DNA of 64,000 nt from M3007 sp964621185 (GTDB taxonomy: Bacteria > Bacteroidota > Bacteroidia > Chitinophagales > Saprospiraceae). Below, piece by piece: positions 63,601 through 64,000 of this stretch. Positions within the stretch are counted from its first letter, which is position 1. Every line of letters begins with the position of its first letter. The DNA lies in the NCBI GenBank assembly GCA_964621185.1, contig CAZULM010000026.1:1-64000 (forward strand). The letters run 5' to 3'. Both the position numbers and the translations under genes were made by a program. The notes under the pieces were generated by a model that did not search any database, was not told the origin of the DNA, and saw only the letters and a program-made list of their open reading frames with translations.

Positions 63601-64000
63601 TCCCCGTACACAAAGTCATAGGGTGTCAGGTAACCCTTGTAAGAGAGTTGGTAAGAGAACCACAGCTTCTTCAGGGTCAGTTTTCCGCCCTGGTTCAAAA
63701 ATCCGTTTGGATCCTGGATGCCTGCGATGCTGCTGTGGTGGTCGGTTGGGTAATCGTTATTGGGGAGCCCCGGGCATTGGGAGTAATCGTATTCAAAATG
63801 TACGATTTTCAAGGGCACAGCGGCGGCCTGGTTTTTGATGCGGTCGGGCTTGGCATAGAGCCGTATTTGTTTGAGCAGTTTCATGGATCGTGCGCCCTTG
63901 CCACCCTGGCTGCTTTGCACTTCAAAGCCATCGGCCCGGTCGCCCAGTTCAAATTCTGCCACGTGGGTTTTGGTTTCTATAGAGTTCAAATACCAGACGT
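60639..64000 (-). CDS. Large Rhs-associated surface protein (5' end outside the window)
   Basis: At least 1116 residues; the frame is open to the window edge, so the N-terminus is missing. It is rich in beta-structure with aromatic and Gly turns (YDYTTTDDFGRVISSGVAAY, then VGVDYDFAVDMRED; VINRYGLLKE; VYDSETGEVLLTE), a pattern seen in large Bacteroidota proteins that accompany Rhs proteins. The C-terminus holds FDSFEDYDACNC and SHSGRRSIVLQPGAS, a carbohydrate-binding-like edge motif. Followed after 33 bp by the SdrD-B-like gene. Function unknown, probably part of the same surface complex. Confidence 0.75.
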   Translation of the reverse strand, partial: VWYLNSIETKTHVAEFELGDRADGFEVQSSQGGKGARSMKLLKQIRLYAKPDRIKNQAAAVPLKIVHFEYDYSQCPGLPNNDYPTDHHSSIAGIQDPNGFLNQGGKLTLKKLWFSYQLSYKGYLTPYDFVYGEVRQINGNVTSVISTVNPSYNLKGYDRWGHFKENLANSTCNANPATSPLSTSEFSYVDQEPLPQAQNYDFGNSLPDRTLADIYATAWCLTTINTPSGGKIKVDYEADDYAYVQDKQAMQMFKVMGATNGKPTTMGDIGQNALQEGLLNVDPNNYLIVKLPKAYPHGTPDPRFVQDFLLDRQGNPIDNLYFRFLMNLEKSGSTPAYDFVSGYAKLDFGTSSNGFIYNGGNAYTHAYIKLKDAEIQDKAATFNTGVNPIAQASWNFAKLYNPRLAFNQSDPAANAALQIMQSMVALFESVNDFATGYNRSARREGYSKYFVLDKSWVRLYNPDGFKQGGGCRVKRIVMTDEWQALTSNNNYSTAQYGQEYDYTTTDDFGRVISSGVAAYEPALGGDENPWKEPVFYLEKHLLAPNDDYYLEKPFGEGYFPGASVGYSKVTVQNLQYANVTRHATGKVVHEFYTGKDFPVRVLQTPLDAVRKKPNPVLTFLKIKDRDFMTASQGYSIELNDMHGKPKSQLVYAENKAEPISGIRYTYEQSGAKRLSNEVLTIDRTGSINKQTVGVDYDFAVDMREDKTTSRNASLHGNLDAFLAAILPVAIPVALPGYSQSKVRFRSAVTTKVINRYGLLKETLAFDLGSQVSTKNMVYDSETGEVLLTETINQFDDPVYNFTYPAHWAYEGMGPAYRNIGLVVTQAQATANPSAYFTEGDEVATTSSSEKGWVTKTSGALTVLKADGSPLTLGSFVKVLRSGRRNQQSSSVGGVTTLANPLLDTNSDGNPDVLAFNKVLDASAIEFTDEWGLFCNCGIKPGDIYNPYYRGAKGNFRQKRAFLHLTQRSQSRLNNNTNIRTDGIYTSFNPFWVPPASGNTWTPDYNNWTFTSEVTIVDPYGMELENKDALNRYSAAIYGFNHTLPAAVSANARYREVGFDSFEDYDACNCSDDHFSFESVQPSITEKESHSGRRSIVLQPGASVEIRKVVEPCPKDINDR

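Noticed and set aside
1..64000. tRNA or rRNA genes
   Set aside because: No cloverleaf or rRNA-like conserved sequence was recognised in the intergenic regions; a covariance search would be decisive.

Overview
The window comes from a member of the Bacteroidota, most likely a saprospiraceae-like gliding or filamentous bacterium. Evidence: type IX secretion (T9SS) C-terminal sorting domains of both type A and type B, a PorP/SprF protein, the gliding lipoprotein GldD, and promoters that fit the Bacteroidota TAnnTTTG -7 box. G+C is moderate (roughly 50-55% by eye) in the housekeeping and surface-protein genes and visibly lower in the accessory islands.

Layout. (1) 1-11.4 kb: a DUF1990 gene, then three large T9SS-exported surface proteins. 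The third is a paralog of the second and is broken by an in-frame stop. They are surrounded by interspersed palindromic repeats. (2) 11.4-30.5 kb, mostly core: a NodB-type polysaccharide deacetylase, gltX, a 2649-residue adhesin-like protein with a type B sorting domain followed by its PorP/SprF partner and an OmpA/PD40 protein, a PPP-type metallophosphoesterase, a TerC-family membrane protein, a membrane-anchored coiled-coil protein, and a GH3 acyl-adenylate enzyme with a small partner. (3) 30.5-38.7 kb: a BrnT toxin gene killed by an amber codon with its antitoxin-like partner, a GMC oxidoreductase, gldD, a BtuG-like surface lipoprotein under a cobalamin riboswitch, and a fused alpha-beta 2-oxoacid dehydrogenase E1 gene. 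(4) 38.5-44.4 kb, accessory array: the last 50-240 bp of the E1 gene recur three more times, and between the copies lie small toxin-antitoxin modules (PIN-domain pairs, an addiction-module antitoxin with a toxin stub, a SHOCT membrane protein). Next come an HTH-ImmA/IrrE plus PIN pair bounded by a 46-bp repeat, a truncated RAYT (REP-associated) transposase and a tandem array of palindromes. (5) 44.4-64 kb: a minus-strand operon of very large Rhs-type proteins. It ends in a 4407-residue Rhs polymorphic toxin with YCF48-like repeats and an AT-rich metalloprotease (HELGH) tip, converging on a 237-residue orphan gene.

How the parts fit together. The surface proteins depend on T9SS, and the type B adhesin, PorP/SprF and OmpA genes form one export and anchoring module. 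The riboswitch and BtuG-like protein point to scavenging of vitamin B12. The most unusual structure is the array of toxin-antitoxin cassettes at the E1 3' end. Each boundary regenerates the E1 3' end, two junctions share the antitoxin promoter, and one junction carries a microhomology deletion scar. No integrase is encoded here, so the mechanism is open. The Rhs operon, with an exchangeable tip, a G9 homopolymer just before it, and no same-strand immunity gene, is the second region that merits attention.
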